A stretch of DNA of 64,000 nt from Microtetraspora fusca (lineage in GTDB: Bacteria > Actinomycetota > Actinomycetes > Streptosporangiales > Streptosporangiaceae): positions 62,001 through 126,000 of the forward strand of contig NZ_BBYK01000046.1 in the NCBI RefSeq assembly GCF_001570365.1. Reading direction: 5' to 3'. This document shows positions 56,153 through 64,000 of the stretch, one piece after another (positions within the stretch are counted from its first letter, which is position 1; every line of letters begins with the position of its first letter). The position numbers and the translations under genes are program-made. The notes beneath the pieces were generated by a model. The model was not told the origin of the DNA. It searched no databases and saw only the letters and a list, made by a program, of their open reading frames with translations.

Positions 56153-57043
56153 GTGAGGGACTTCGAAGGCAGGCCGGGCGTGGCCCTGGTCACCGGCGGT
56201 TCCGGCGGCATCGGGGCGGCCGTGTGCCGCCACCTCGCGCGGCGCGGCTCCATGGTCGCGTTCACGTACCGGTCGAACGCGGCCGCCGCGGACGCACTGG
56301 TCGCGGAACTCTCCGCGGCCCCGGCGACCGCCGTACCCGCCGGACGGCCGGCGAGCCGGGGGCAACCGGTGAACCCTGGGCGCGCGAACCAGGCGCAAGC
56401 GTTGAACCCTGGACGCGCGGACCGGGCGCGCCCCTCGAATCCGGCCGTCGTGACCGCCGCGCGCCTGGAAGTCACGGACGCCGACGCGGTCGCCGCCTAC
56501 GTCGAGTCGCTCGTCGCGCGGTTCGGCGCGATCCACACCCTCGTGCACGCCGCGGGCCCGCACGTGCCGATGGTCCATCTCTCCAAGGTCAGCCCGGCGG
56601 CGCTCGCCGAGCAGATGAACGCCGACGTCACCGGCTTCTTCACCGTCGCGCAGAGCGTGCTGCCCGCCCTGCGCGCCTCCCGGGGGGCGATCGTCGCCGT
56701 CACCACCGCCGCGACCCGCCGGTACCCCGTACGCGACGGCCTGTCGGCCGGGCCGAAGGGCGCGGTGGAGGCGCTGGCACGCGGTCCGGCCGCGGAGGAG
56801 GGACGCTTCGGCGTCCGGGTGAACTGCGTCGGCCCCGGCATGCTCACCGACGGCATGTCCGCCCGCCTGCAGGCCTCCGGCGACCTGGACCAGCGCGCCC
56901 TCGACGCGGCGATGGGCAACATCCCGCTGCGGACCTTCGGCTCCGCCGACGACGTCGCCGAGGCGGTCTGCTTCCTCGCCTCCGTCCGGGCCCGGTTCAT
57001 CACCGGACAGAAGCTGGACGTCGACGGCGGCTACGGCGTATGA
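56153..57043 (+). CDS. Atypical SDR with tandem-repeat insertion
   Basis: 296 residues. SDR core with VTGGSGGIGAAVCRHL, VHAAGPHVP, TTAATRRYP, NCVGPGMLTDG. Instead of a YxxxK pair the active-site region reads GLSAGPKGAVEAL, so the catalytic Tyr is missing at the usual place and activity is uncertain. About 40 extra residues (about 62-102, bases 56336-56459) follow the early AELSAAPATAVP segment, encoded in part by a 33-bp tandem repeat. GTG at 56153 with AGGAAGG upstream. Confidence 0.8.
   Translation: MRDFEGRPGVALVTGGSGGIGAAVCRHLARRGSMVAFTYRSNAAAADALVAELSAAPATAVPAGRPASRGQPVNPGRANQAQALNPGRADRARPSNPAVVTAARLEVTDADAVAAYVESLVARFGAIHTLVHAAGPHVPMVHLSKVSPAALAEQMNADVTGFFTVAQSVLPALRASRGAIVAVTTAATRRYPVRDGLSAGPKGAVEALARGPAAEEGRFGVRVNCVGPGMLTDGMSARLQASGDLDQRALDAAMGNIPLRTFGSADDVAEAVCFLASVRARFITGQKLDVDGGYGV
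56370..56435 (+). repeat. Two 33-bp tandem repeats inside the SDR gene
   Basis: 56370-56402 and 56403-56435 share TGAACCCTGG, CGCGCG, GGCGC blocks with few mismatches. A degenerate copy precedes. Each unit encodes 11 residues beginning NPGRA. Frame is preserved. Confidence 0.75.
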
Positions 57044-57069
57044 CCGCTTCGCCACAAGAGGAGGCAGGA

Positions 57070-57819
57070 GTGCCCATGCCGACGGTTCATTTCGGATTCA
57101 CCCCCGGCGACGTCGTCCTCGTCACCGGCGCGGGCAGCGGGATCGGCCGCGCCACCGCCCTGCGTGCCGCCGAGCTCGGCCTGCGCGTGGCCGCCTGGGA
57201 CCTCGCCGCGGACGCGGTGGCCGACACGGCGGCGCGCATCGCCGCGGCGGGCGGCACGGCCGTCGCCGTACGGGCGGACGTGTCCGAGCCGGACGACGTC
57301 GAGGCGGGGTTCGCCGCGACCCGGAGCCGCCTGGGCGCCATCCGCTACCTGGTCAACAACGCCGGCCCCGCCTCGTCCGGCGAGTACGAGTTCGACGAGG
57401 CCGTGCGGATCTCCCTGGGCAGCGTCCGCCGGATGACCGACACCTGGCTCGCGGGCCACGCAGCCGACGGAGCGGCCCTGGTCAACGTGGCCTCCGTCGC
57501 CGGGAACATCGTCGGCACCGCGTCCGACTGGTACTGCGCGGCGAAGGCGGCGATCGCCGGATACACGCGGCACCTCGCGGCGTACCGGAGCAACGAGGTG
57601 CGCGGCAACGCGGTCGCCCCCGGCATGGTCGACACGCCGCGGCTGGCGGGCTTCGCCGCGAGCGACGTCGGCCGGCGCACGCTGCAGCGCATCCCGCTGG
57701 GCCGGATGGCGCAGCCCGACGACATCGCGTACGCCATCCTTTTCCTGCTCTCGCCCCTCGCCTCCTACGTCAACGGCACCGTCCTCCCCATCGACGGCGG
57801 CTGGACCGTCACCCAGTGA
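57070..57819 (+). CDS. Short-chain dehydrogenase/reductase
   Basis: About 249 residues. VTGAGSGIGRATALRAA, VNNAGPASSG, Ser in NVASVAGNIVG, WYCAAKAAIAGYTR (YxxxK), VAPGMVDTPRL, and a C-terminal IDGGWTVTQ. Probably NAD(P)-dependent. The start is ambiguous between GTG 57070 and ATG 57076, both with AGGAGG/AGGAG upstream. An ATG at 57040 overlaps the previous stop. Likely co-transcribed with the preceding SDR. Confidence 0.88.
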   Translation: MPMPTVHFGFTPGDVVLVTGAGSGIGRATALRAAELGLRVAAWDLAADAVADTAARIAAAGGTAVAVRADVSEPDDVEAGFAATRSRLGAIRYLVNNAGPASSGEYEFDEAVRISLGSVRRMTDTWLAGHAADGAALVNVASVAGNIVGTASDWYCAAKAAIAGYTRHLAAYRSNEVRGNAVAPGMVDTPRLAGFAASDVGRRTLQRIPLGRMAQPDDIAYAILFLLSPLASYVNGTVLPIDGGWTVTQ

Positions 57820-57846
57820 CCCGGCTCCCCGGCGGAACCTGAACGG

Positions 57847-60657
57847 TCACTCCTGGGCCAGCAGCCGGGCGAGCGGCAGCCGCTGGGCGAACAGCGCGGG
57901 GGCCACGGCGGCGAGCGCGGCCAGCACGCTCCCGACAGCCCCCGCCGCCCCGGCCCCCGCGATCACGGCGACGGGCAGCTCACCGGCCAGGGCGAGCGAC
58001 GCGGCGAGTCCCAGGACGGCTCCGGTGAGCGCGCCGACGAGGCCGATGGCCACCCCTTCCGTCACGATCAGCCGGGCCATCGCGCCACCCGACCACCCGG
58101 TGGCCCGCAGCGCCGCCAGCTCGGCGTCCCGCTCGCGGATGCCGAGGTAGAGCACGTCGGCCAGCGCCAGCGCGGCCAGCGCGAACATGACCGCGATCGC
58201 GACATAGTCGGCCGTGCGCGCCTGCAGGACGACCGCGTCCCCCAGCAGGGAGCCGACGACCCGGCCACGGAAGCCGTACGTCACGCCGAGCAGCAGCGTC
58301 AGCGCGAAGACCGCCACCGTCAGCGTCGACGCGCCGAGCACGGCCCGGCCGGGCGCCCGCCTCAGCCCCGCGAGCGCGAGTCCGGTCACGCCTCGCGGCG
58401 ACCTCGCCCGCGCCGGCAGCCGTACGGCCGGACGGACGGCCTCCACCGGCGGCACCCGCGACGCCTGCCAGGCCGGCGCCAGCCCCGCGAGCAGCGCGAG
58501 GAGCAGCGCGGCGGGCACGGCCAGCCACGCTCGCACACCCGGATCGGGCAGACCGGCCCACGACGACAGCGGAGCGGCCAGCGCGGCGGACAGGCAGCCC
58601 GCGAGCAGGCCGATCACGCCGACCTCTGTGAGCACCGCGCCGAACATCCGCGGGCGCGACCAACCGAGGCAGCCGAGCACGCCCAGCTCGACCCGGCATG
58701 CCCGTACGGCGGCCGACGCGGCGTTCACCACGAACATGCCGCACACGGCCAGGATGAGCGTGAAGAGGATCAGCGACTTGCGGTCGGCCGCGGTCAGGAT
58801 CCGGTAGGCCACCCCCTTGTTCACCCACCCCTCCTCAAGAGTGAGCGCGGGCCGTCCGTACGACCCGGCGGGCAGGTCCACCGTCATCGGCGACGGCGAG
58901 GAGCCGATGGTGATGTCCACGTCCAGGCCGGTCGCCGCCACGATGTCCCTGGCCACCTGGCTGATCCGCTCGCGGCTGACCGCGTCCGGGCCGGTCACCC
59001 CCGCGACGCGGACCCGGACCACGCTGAGCGGGGCCGTGCCCCCGGTGACCGAGTTGATCCGTCCCAGCCCTTCGAGGTTGGTCAGCAGCAGGGGCGGCAT
59101 CTGGAGGTATCCGCCGACGTTGTCGTTCGGCAGCAGGTCCCGCCCGCCGAGCAGCTTCCCCGTACGGCTGTCGCCGGGCCGGGCGGCGGGCGGCTGGTAC
59201 GTCTCCATCGGCAGTCCCGCCAGCTCACTGAACCCGGGCAGCTTCTCCGGGTCGAACCGCCCGATCACCCGGGTGGCGAGCATGCCGATGTCCGGAACGA
59301 AGACCGGATGCAACGGCCGGAACTGGGCATCCGCTGCCCCTGCGGGCGCGCTCGCGTAGCGCTCCCCTCCGCCGATGTAAGTCGCCACCTCTCCGAACAT
59401 CTTCTCGTTGGCCGGGTTCTTCCAGATCTCCGGGGCATTGTGCGCGGCGATCGCGGCCAGCCGGCTCTCGCTCTGCTCGCGGTACTCGGTCGGCCCCGCC
59501 GTCCAGTAGCGGGTCAGCGGCGTCCACCAGTTCTCCGGGATGATCTCCCATGCGTCGAGCATGCGAGTGTAGGAGTACTCCGCGTCCAGCGTCGCCCGCT
59601 TGACCACCTCGCCGTCCTGACCGCCCAGGTACGCCTTCAGCGCCGCCGCCGGCGTGCCCTTCACTACCTTCTCCGCGGCCGCCGCGGGCAGTCGGCGGAT
59701 CACCACCTCGTCGCGCTGGTCCACGTACGGCCGGGCGGCGGCCAGCAGGAGGATCTCCTTGACCTCGTTGCCGGGCGTAGTGCGGTACTTGTGGTAGTCC
59801 TCCCGGGCCCGAAGATAGCGCCCGGCGACCATCGCCTGGTCCAGGCCGGCCAGCCGCGCCTCCGCGTCCGGGTCCACGGCGGCCAGCATGAACGGGAACT
59901 CCTGGTCCACCTGCACGAGAGCATGCCCGCGCGGCACGTCCCGGAGTCGCTCGGGCGTCATCTCGAAGCCGTCCGCCGTCTCGGTGGACCAGAACCCCAC
60001 CGCTGTCTCCCGCTCGGACGGGAACACCCTCACGGGCATTTTCTTGGCCTCGCCGGACGTCAGCAGCGACGGGCCGAGCCCGACCTCCTGTCCCGATGCC
60101 AGCTTCTCCTTGGCGAACTGGCGGGCGTCGCCGCTGCGCCCGGGTCCCACGTCCACCCGCACCGGGCGGCGGGTGACGTACTGGTAAAGAGGGCCGCCGT
60201 AGGGGATGCGGGTGAGACCGCGGTCGGCGACCCGGGTCTGGTCCACCCGCAGCATGGTGCGGTCGCCCTTGTGGAGCACATCGGTGACGTCGACACTGGC
60301 CGAGCCGCCCCGGGTGACGTAGCCGACCATGCCGATCGGCGCGGCGACATCCACGCCGTTGATCCGCTTGATCTTCTCGTACTGGTCGAGGGTGATGCCG
60401 CCGAAGATGCCCGACAGGTAGTTCTGCCGCACCAGCGAGCGGGTCCGCTCCAGCTCAGTGATCGATCCCTTGGGGCGGACCAGGATGTCGTACTGCGCGC
60501 GGAAGTTCTTCCCGACGGTCCCGACGATCTCCAGACGCTGGGTCTCGGCCGTTCCGGTGAGCACGGTGAACCCGGTGGCCGCGACGAGGATGCCGGCCAG
60601 CAGCACGAGGGAACGGCCCAGCTCCCGGCGGAGCCGGGCCCATGCCAGGCGGATCAT
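57847..60657 (-). CDS. ABC transporter permease, FtsX/MacB-like, with large extracellular domain
   Basis: 936 residues. N-terminal TM (about 15-35), an extracellular region of about 590 residues, then about seven TM helices (about 630-655, 678-696, 715-735, 773-792, 805-830, 858-880, 885-908) in two FtsX-like groups (GWSRPRMFGAVLTEVGVIGLLAG; GWSGGAMARLIVTEGVAIGLVGA). Such proteins act in mechanotransmission or export with a MacB-type ATPase. ATG at 60657 overlaps the ATPase stop (ATGA). Extruded substrate unknown. Confidence 0.9.
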   Translation of the reverse strand: MIRLAWARLRRELGRSLVLLAGILVAATGFTVLTGTAETQRLEIVGTVGKNFRAQYDILVRPKGSITELERTRSLVRQNYLSGIFGGITLDQYEKIKRINGVDVAAPIGMVGYVTRGGSASVDVTDVLHKGDRTMLRVDQTRVADRGLTRIPYGGPLYQYVTRRPVRVDVGPGRSGDARQFAKEKLASGQEVGLGPSLLTSGEAKKMPVRVFPSERETAVGFWSTETADGFEMTPERLRDVPRGHALVQVDQEFPFMLAAVDPDAEARLAGLDQAMVAGRYLRAREDYHKYRTTPGNEVKEILLLAAARPYVDQRDEVVIRRLPAAAAEKVVKGTPAAALKAYLGGQDGEVVKRATLDAEYSYTRMLDAWEIIPENWWTPLTRYWTAGPTEYREQSESRLAAIAAHNAPEIWKNPANEKMFGEVATYIGGGERYASAPAGAADAQFRPLHPVFVPDIGMLATRVIGRFDPEKLPGFSELAGLPMETYQPPAARPGDSRTGKLLGGRDLLPNDNVGGYLQMPPLLLTNLEGLGRINSVTGGTAPLSVVRVRVAGVTGPDAVSRERISQVARDIVAATGLDVDITIGSSPSPMTVDLPAGSYGRPALTLEEGWVNKGVAYRILTAADRKSLILFTLILAVCGMFVVNAASAAVRACRVELGVLGCLGWSRPRMFGAVLTEVGVIGLLAGCLSAALAAPLSSWAGLPDPGVRAWLAVPAALLLALLAGLAPAWQASRVPPVEAVRPAVRLPARARSPRGVTGLALAGLRRAPGRAVLGASTLTVAVFALTLLLGVTYGFRGRVVGSLLGDAVVLQARTADYVAIAVMFALAALALADVLYLGIRERDAELAALRATGWSGGAMARLIVTEGVAIGLVGALTGAVLGLAASLALAGELPVAVIAGAGAAGAVGSVLAALAAVAPALFAQRLPLARLLAQE

Positions 60658-61364
60658 CCGAGCCGTCCGATCCGGTCGAGCACGTCCTGCGACGGCGTGA
60701 GCCGCTCGTCGGAGACGACCTTCCCGTCCTTCATCCGTACGACGCGGTCGCAGACGGCCGCCAGCTCCGGGTTGTGCGTGGCCATCAGCATGGTCATGCC
60801 GTGCGTCTCCCGCAGCGTGAGCAGCAGATCGACGATCTCGTGTCCGGTGGCGCTGTCGAGGTTGCCCGTGGGCTCGTCGGCGAGCAGCAGCGGCGGCCGG
60901 GCGATGAGCGCGCGGGCGATGGCGACCCGTTGTTGCTGGCCCCCGGACAGCCGGCTCGGCAAGGCCGAGGCACGGTCGGCCAGCCCCACGGCCTCCAGCA
61001 GTTCCATGGCCCTGGCCCTGCGGTCGAAATCCACCCGTCGGGGAAGCACGGGAGCCAGCACGTTGTCCAGCGCGCTGAGCGCGGGCAGCAGGTGGAAGCG
61101 CTGGAAGACGAACCCGATGCGGCGGCGGTATCGGTCGAGTCCCCGTCGCGACAGATCATGGACGCGTTCGCCGTCGACCACGATCTCACCTCCGTCGGGC
61201 CGGTCCATCGCGCCCACCAGATAGAGCAACGTCGATTTCCCCGCACCGGACGGCCCCATGAGCGCGACCGCGCTTCCCGGCTCGACGTCCAGGCTCACCT
61301 CATCGAGCGCCACGGCCGACGCGTACTTCCGGGTGACGCTTCGCAGGCTGACTTCGACTCCCAT
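60654..61364 (-). CDS. ABC transporter ATP-binding protein, LolD/MacB type
   Basis: 236 residues. Walker A GPSGAGKSTLLYL, Q-loop FVFQRFHLLPALSALDN, signature LSGGQQQRVAIARAL, Walker B LLLADEPTGNLDS, H-loop ATHNPELA. Energises the adjacent FtsX-like permease. ATG at 61364. The PadR operators begin 7 bp upstream, so the gene is probably under PadR repression. Confidence 0.92.
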   Translation of the reverse strand: MGVEVSLRSVTRKYASAVALDEVSLDVEPGSAVALMGPSGAGKSTLLYLVGAMDRPDGGEIVVDGERVHDLSRRGLDRYRRRIGFVFQRFHLLPALSALDNVLAPVLPRRVDFDRRARAMELLEAVGLADRASALPSRLSGGQQQRVAIARALIARPPLLLADEPTGNLDSATGHEIVDLLLTLRETHGMTMLMATHNPELAAVCDRVVRMKDGKVVSDERLTPSQDVLDRIGRLG

Positions 61365-61370
61365 GGACGA

Positions 61371-61387
61371 TACATTGTCACAATGTA
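61371..61387 (-). promoter_or_regulatory. PadR operator 1
   Basis: TACATTGT, C, ACAATGTA: perfect 17-bp palindrome immediately upstream of the ATPase gene. PadR-family repressors bind such ATGT/ACAT-type palindromes. Confidence 0.7.
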
Positions 61388-61405
61388 GGGCAGCATGGGA
61401 GATCC

Positions 61406-61422
61406 TACATTGTCGCAATTGA
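61406..61422 (+). promoter_or_regulatory. PadR operator 2
   Basis: TACATTGTCGCAATTGA, an imperfect copy of the first palindrome 35 bp away, overlapping the leader of the padR gene. Two sites between divergent genes allow joint control of the ABC pair and the regulator. Confidence 0.65.
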
Positions 61423-61437
61423 GGAAGGTGGCTCCGG

Positions 61438-62013
61438 TTGCCGCTCAGCCACGCCGTCCTGACCCTCCTCGCCGACGGCCCCAGTCACGGCTACGAACTG
61501 AAGACCAGGTTCGAGGCGGCCGTCGGACCTCAATGGGGCGGACTCAACATCGGGCACCTGTACCAGATCCTCGACCGCCTGGTCCGGGACGGGCACGTCG
61601 TCCGCGACCACATCGCGCAGAGCGACCGCCCCGACAAGACGATCTACCAGCTCACGCCCGGAGGCGCGGAGGAACTGCGGACCTGGGCCACCACCCCATG
61701 GGTCCGCACCTCCGGCTTCCGCGACGAACTGTTCCTCAAGCTCCTCGGGGCGAGCCGGCTCGGCCCCGAGGCGCTGGCCGCGTTCGTCTCCGCCCAGCGG
61801 CAGGCCCACCTGGCCGACCTCGGCGCGCTCACCAGGCAGCGCCGCGCGCACGCCGCCGACCCGCTCGTCACGCTGCTCATCGACGCCGCCGCCGCGCACA
61901 TCAAGGCCGACCTGCAGGTGATCGACTCCGCCGAGGAACGCCTGGCCGGCCTCGCCTCGGGAGACGTCCAGGTCCGCACCGCCGCCACCACCGACGACCA
62001 GGCCACCGCCTGA
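61438..62013 (+). CDS. PadR-family transcriptional regulator
   Basis: 191 residues. Winged HTH with LLADGPSHGYELKTRFEAAVG and NIGHLYQILDRLVRDGHV, followed by DKTIYQLTPGGAEELRTWA and a helical C-terminal dimerisation domain. TTG start at 61438 with GAGGAAGG upstream. Divergent from the ABC transporter pair, whose operators it probably binds. Confidence 0.9.
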   Translation: MPLSHAVLTLLADGPSHGYELKTRFEAAVGPQWGGLNIGHLYQILDRLVRDGHVVRDHIAQSDRPDKTIYQLTPGGAEELRTWATTPWVRTSGFRDELFLKLLGASRLGPEALAAFVSAQRQAHLADLGALTRQRRAHAADPLVTLLIDAAAAHIKADLQVIDSAEERLAGLASGDVQVRTAATTDDQATA

Positions 62014-62096
62014 GGAGCCTGTGGCTGTCAGGTTTGCCCGGAGGGCACTGGCTCGACGCGACCGTGGGCACGGGGCGCCCGTACGACCCGGAGAAG

Positions 62097-62136
62097 CGGC
62101 ATTCCCCCGTCGCCCGAAGGCAACGGGGGAATGCCG
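62097..62136. terminator. Strong hairpin between convergent padR and subtilisin genes
   Basis: CGGCATTCCCCCGT (62097-62110) pairs perfectly with ACGGGGGAATGCCG (62123-62136), 12-nt loop. A second, longer-range inverted repeat pairs 62147-62158 with 62211-62222. Probably a bidirectional terminator in the 220-bp gap. Confidence 0.65.
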
Positions 62137-62233
62137 AGGTTCTGATGGGGATGTCCGGATCAACCTGGCGGAGCGGCGGCGTTCCGGCCGTACGGCCCCG
62201 CCCGGGATCCCCGGACATCCCCTTCGGGTCACG

Positions 62234-64000
62234 TCAGTTGACGCTGATCACGGTTCCGGCCCCATTGGGGTACTCGATGTAGCCGGTGTGGCGTCCCTCC
62301 GGAACCCCCGACCAGGTGGCCGTGTAGGTGACCGGGACGCCCGGGGTGACCGTGGGCTTCTTGGGCGAGACGGTCAGCGTGCCCGCGCCGCCGCTCTGGG
62401 TCACCACGTTCGCCTGCGCGGTGAACGGCGTCTCCGCCATGGACATGGCGACCACGATCACGGTGTACGTCCCTGCCTTCGGCCTCTGTATGACGATCCC
62501 GGGGGTGCTGCCGCCATTGTCGTCCAGCCAGGACGAGTAGGCATAGGTGCCGTTTTCCTCGAGGTAGACGATCCCGCCGAGCTCCTGCCGGGGGTCGTCC
62601 GCGCGGAGCGTGACCTCGACGGCCTTGGCCCCGGCCGGGACGGTGAAGTCGACCGTCGTGTAGCCGCCGTCCGCGGGCGCGGAGCCGGGCGTCAGCGGGC
62701 CGGAGACCATTCCGTAGGTCGTGACCGGGAAGTGCTTCACGGCCGGGGTCACCTCGAAGGAGACCGAGCCCTCCGTTCCCGTGCCCCTGACCACGGCGGG
62801 CGCGAGGGCGCTCTGCGGGGTCACGACCACGGTGCTGCGGACGGTCTTGCCCGCGCCGGTCCAGGTCAGCGAGCCGACGGTGAGGACGTCGGCCGACGCG
62901 TCCTTCGCCAGCTCCATGGTGACGGCGAACTCCTTGGTCTCCCCCGCCTTCTTGAAGTTCAGCGTGGACGGGGTCACCTTGGCCTTGATTCCCGGCAGGT
63001 CGACCTTGGCGTGGTACACGCCGGGCGTCAGGGCCGTGACCCTGCGGGTGACGGTCTTGCCGCCCAGGAGCCGGCTGACCGCGATGGTGGGGTAGTTCAG
63101 GTCACTCGTCGCGATCGGCGCCGCCCCGGTGGTGTCCCACGCGTAGCCGAGCCCCTTGAGGTAGCCGAGCCAGTCCTGGTCCGTGGCGTCGTACACGAGG
63201 CCGGGGTCGAACATGGCGTCGGCGACGACGTGGCCCGCGCCCTGCGCGAAGGGGTCGTTGGCGTCCGTGCCGTCGGCCGCCTTGGTGGGGACGGCGGTGG
63301 TCATCATCGCGGACTTGATCGCCGCCGGCGACATCGCCGGGTGCTTGGCGAGGTAGAGCGCGGCCAGACCGGCGACATGCGGGGTGGCCATCGAGGTGCC
63401 GGAGTAGAAGTCGAAGTCCTTGCCGTCGTTTCCGGTCGGCGACACGGCCGCGAGGATGTTGACCCCAGGAGCGGCGATGTCCGGCTTCAGCAGGTCCCCG
63501 TTGTTGGTGATCGAGGGACCACGCGAGGAGAAGTCCGCCACCTGCGGATAGGGGAGGCCGTCCGAACCGGCCGGCAGCAGCGTGACCGTCGCGCCGTCGA
63601 TACCGGCGTAGTCGAGCACGGCCTTGGCGTCGGGCCAGTCGACGTGCACGGTCGGTACGGCGTGCAGGTCGCCGTCGGTGTCCAGCTTGCTCGTGTTGGC
63701 CAGCACCATGCCGACACCACCGGCCCGCTTGACCTCCGCGGACTTGGCCACCCGCGCGATGACGCCACGCTCGCAGAGGATGATCTTTCCGGCGGTTTTG
63801 GCCGGGTCGAGGGTGTCCGGCGAGCAGAGCCTCGCGTCGGCGTCCGTGGCGGCCGCGTTCTTCACCGAAAGCGCCGTCGCCAGCGGCTTGGGGCCGAGCG
63901 CCTCGACCACCGACGTGCTGCTGCCGCGGTAGCGGGCGCCGTTGCCCAGCTCGACGTCGGCCTGGTAAGGCGCGATCGTGCTCGCGGCCACGGTGGTCGT
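62234..64000 (-). CDS. Secreted subtilisin-like S8 serine protease, C-terminal part
   Basis: 588 residues seen. The frame is open to the window end, so the signal peptide, propeptide and the catalytic Asp and His are outside. Seen: an inserted PA domain (CSPDTLDPAKTAGKIILCERG), FSSRGPS, the catalytic Ser in SGTSMATPHVAGLAALYL, a pro-domain-like GAGHVVADAMFDPGLVYD segment, and C-terminal beta-rich domains (fibronectin type III-like; PPC-like KAGTYTVIVVAMSM). This plan matches secreted plant-subtilase-type enzymes of actinomycetes. Likely extracellular protease. Confidence 0.88.
   Translation of the reverse strand, partial: TTTVAASTIAPYQADVELGNGARYRGSSTSVVEALGPKPLATALSVKNAAATDADARLCSPDTLDPAKTAGKIILCERGVIARVAKSAEVKRAGGVGMVLANTSKLDTDGDLHAVPTVHVDWPDAKAVLDYAGIDGATVTLLPAGSDGLPYPQVADFSSRGPSITNNGDLLKPDIAAPGVNILAAVSPTGNDGKDFDFYSGTSMATPHVAGLAALYLAKHPAMSPAAIKSAMMTTAVPTKAADGTDANDPFAQGAGHVVADAMFDPGLVYDATDQDWLGYLKGLGYAWDTTGAAPIATSDLNYPTIAVSRLLGGKTVTRRVTALTPGVYHAKVDLPGIKAKVTPSTLNFKKAGETKEFAVTMELAKDASADVLTVGSLTWTGAGKTVRSTVVVTPQSALAPAVVRGTGTEGSVSFEVTPAVKHFPVTTYGMVSGPLTPGSAPADGGYTTVDFTVPAGAKAVEVTLRADDPRQELGGIVYLEENGTYAYSSWLDDNGGSTPGIVIQRPKAGTYTVIVVAMSMAETPFTAQANVVTQSGGAGTLTVSPKKPTVTPGVPVTYTATWSGVPEGRHTGYIEYPNGAGTVISVN

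Overview
High-GC actinobacterial chromosome segment (roughly 70% G+C by eye; GTG, TTG and ATG starts; ATGA/GTGA overlaps between operon genes). The gene order rpsP-KH-rimM-trmD-rplS-lepB-lepB-rnhB-DUF2469, the presence of conservons (CvnABCD systems) and the amtB-glnK-glnD block fit a filamentous actinomycete, most likely of the Streptosporangiales. A genus cannot be named from this sequence alone.

Layout. 1-2.3 kb: the 3' part of a xerC-like recombinase and a secreted M23 peptidase gene that carries a large in-frame repeat insertion, then a 28-bp degenerate repeat array. 2.4-7.9 kb (minus strand): the conserved ribosome, tRNA-modification and signal-peptidase block. 8.1-10.4 kb: a DUF4232 lipoprotein and ffh. 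10.5-30.5 kb: three conservons (sensor kinase-like CvnA, roadblock CvnB, DUF742 CvnC, Ras-like GTPase CvnD), all on the minus strand. They are interleaved with a plus-strand NitT/TauT-type ABC importer plus methyltransferase operon and an orphan polyamine-type binding lipoprotein. 30.7-34.8 kb: the nitrogen operon amtB-glnK-glnD behind a GlnR-like box. 35.3-36.2 kb: a group 2 sigma-70 factor.

36.4-44.8 kb: histidine utilisation, with hutU-rpiR and M20 amidohydrolase-hutF-hutI as two operons sharing a near-identical palindrome directly upstream of the ribosome binding site. 45.2-50.5 kb: an ABC exporter with a small HTH protein, an MFS transporter, a solitary AbiEii-like nucleotidyltransferase and a membrane protein. 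50.7-56.0 kb: a gamma-glutamylation amine catabolism cluster (FadR regulator, GlnA4-like synthetase, aldehyde dehydrogenase, SDR, class-I amidotransferase-like hydrolase). 56.1-57.8 kb: two further SDRs. 57.8-62.0 kb: a MacB/FtsX-type ABC pair divergent from a PadR repressor with two operators. 62.2 kb to the end: the C-terminal part of a secreted subtilisin.

Functional theme. Much of the window concerns nitrogen economy: ammonium uptake and PII signalling, histidine to glutamate, and amines through gamma-glutamyl intermediates. Two features deserve most attention. One is the cluster of three conservons with a shared upstream DNA motif and signs of gene conversion. The other is a recurring pattern of in-frame, repeat-like insertions in otherwise conserved genes (xerC, M23 peptidase, SDR, AbiEii-like gene).
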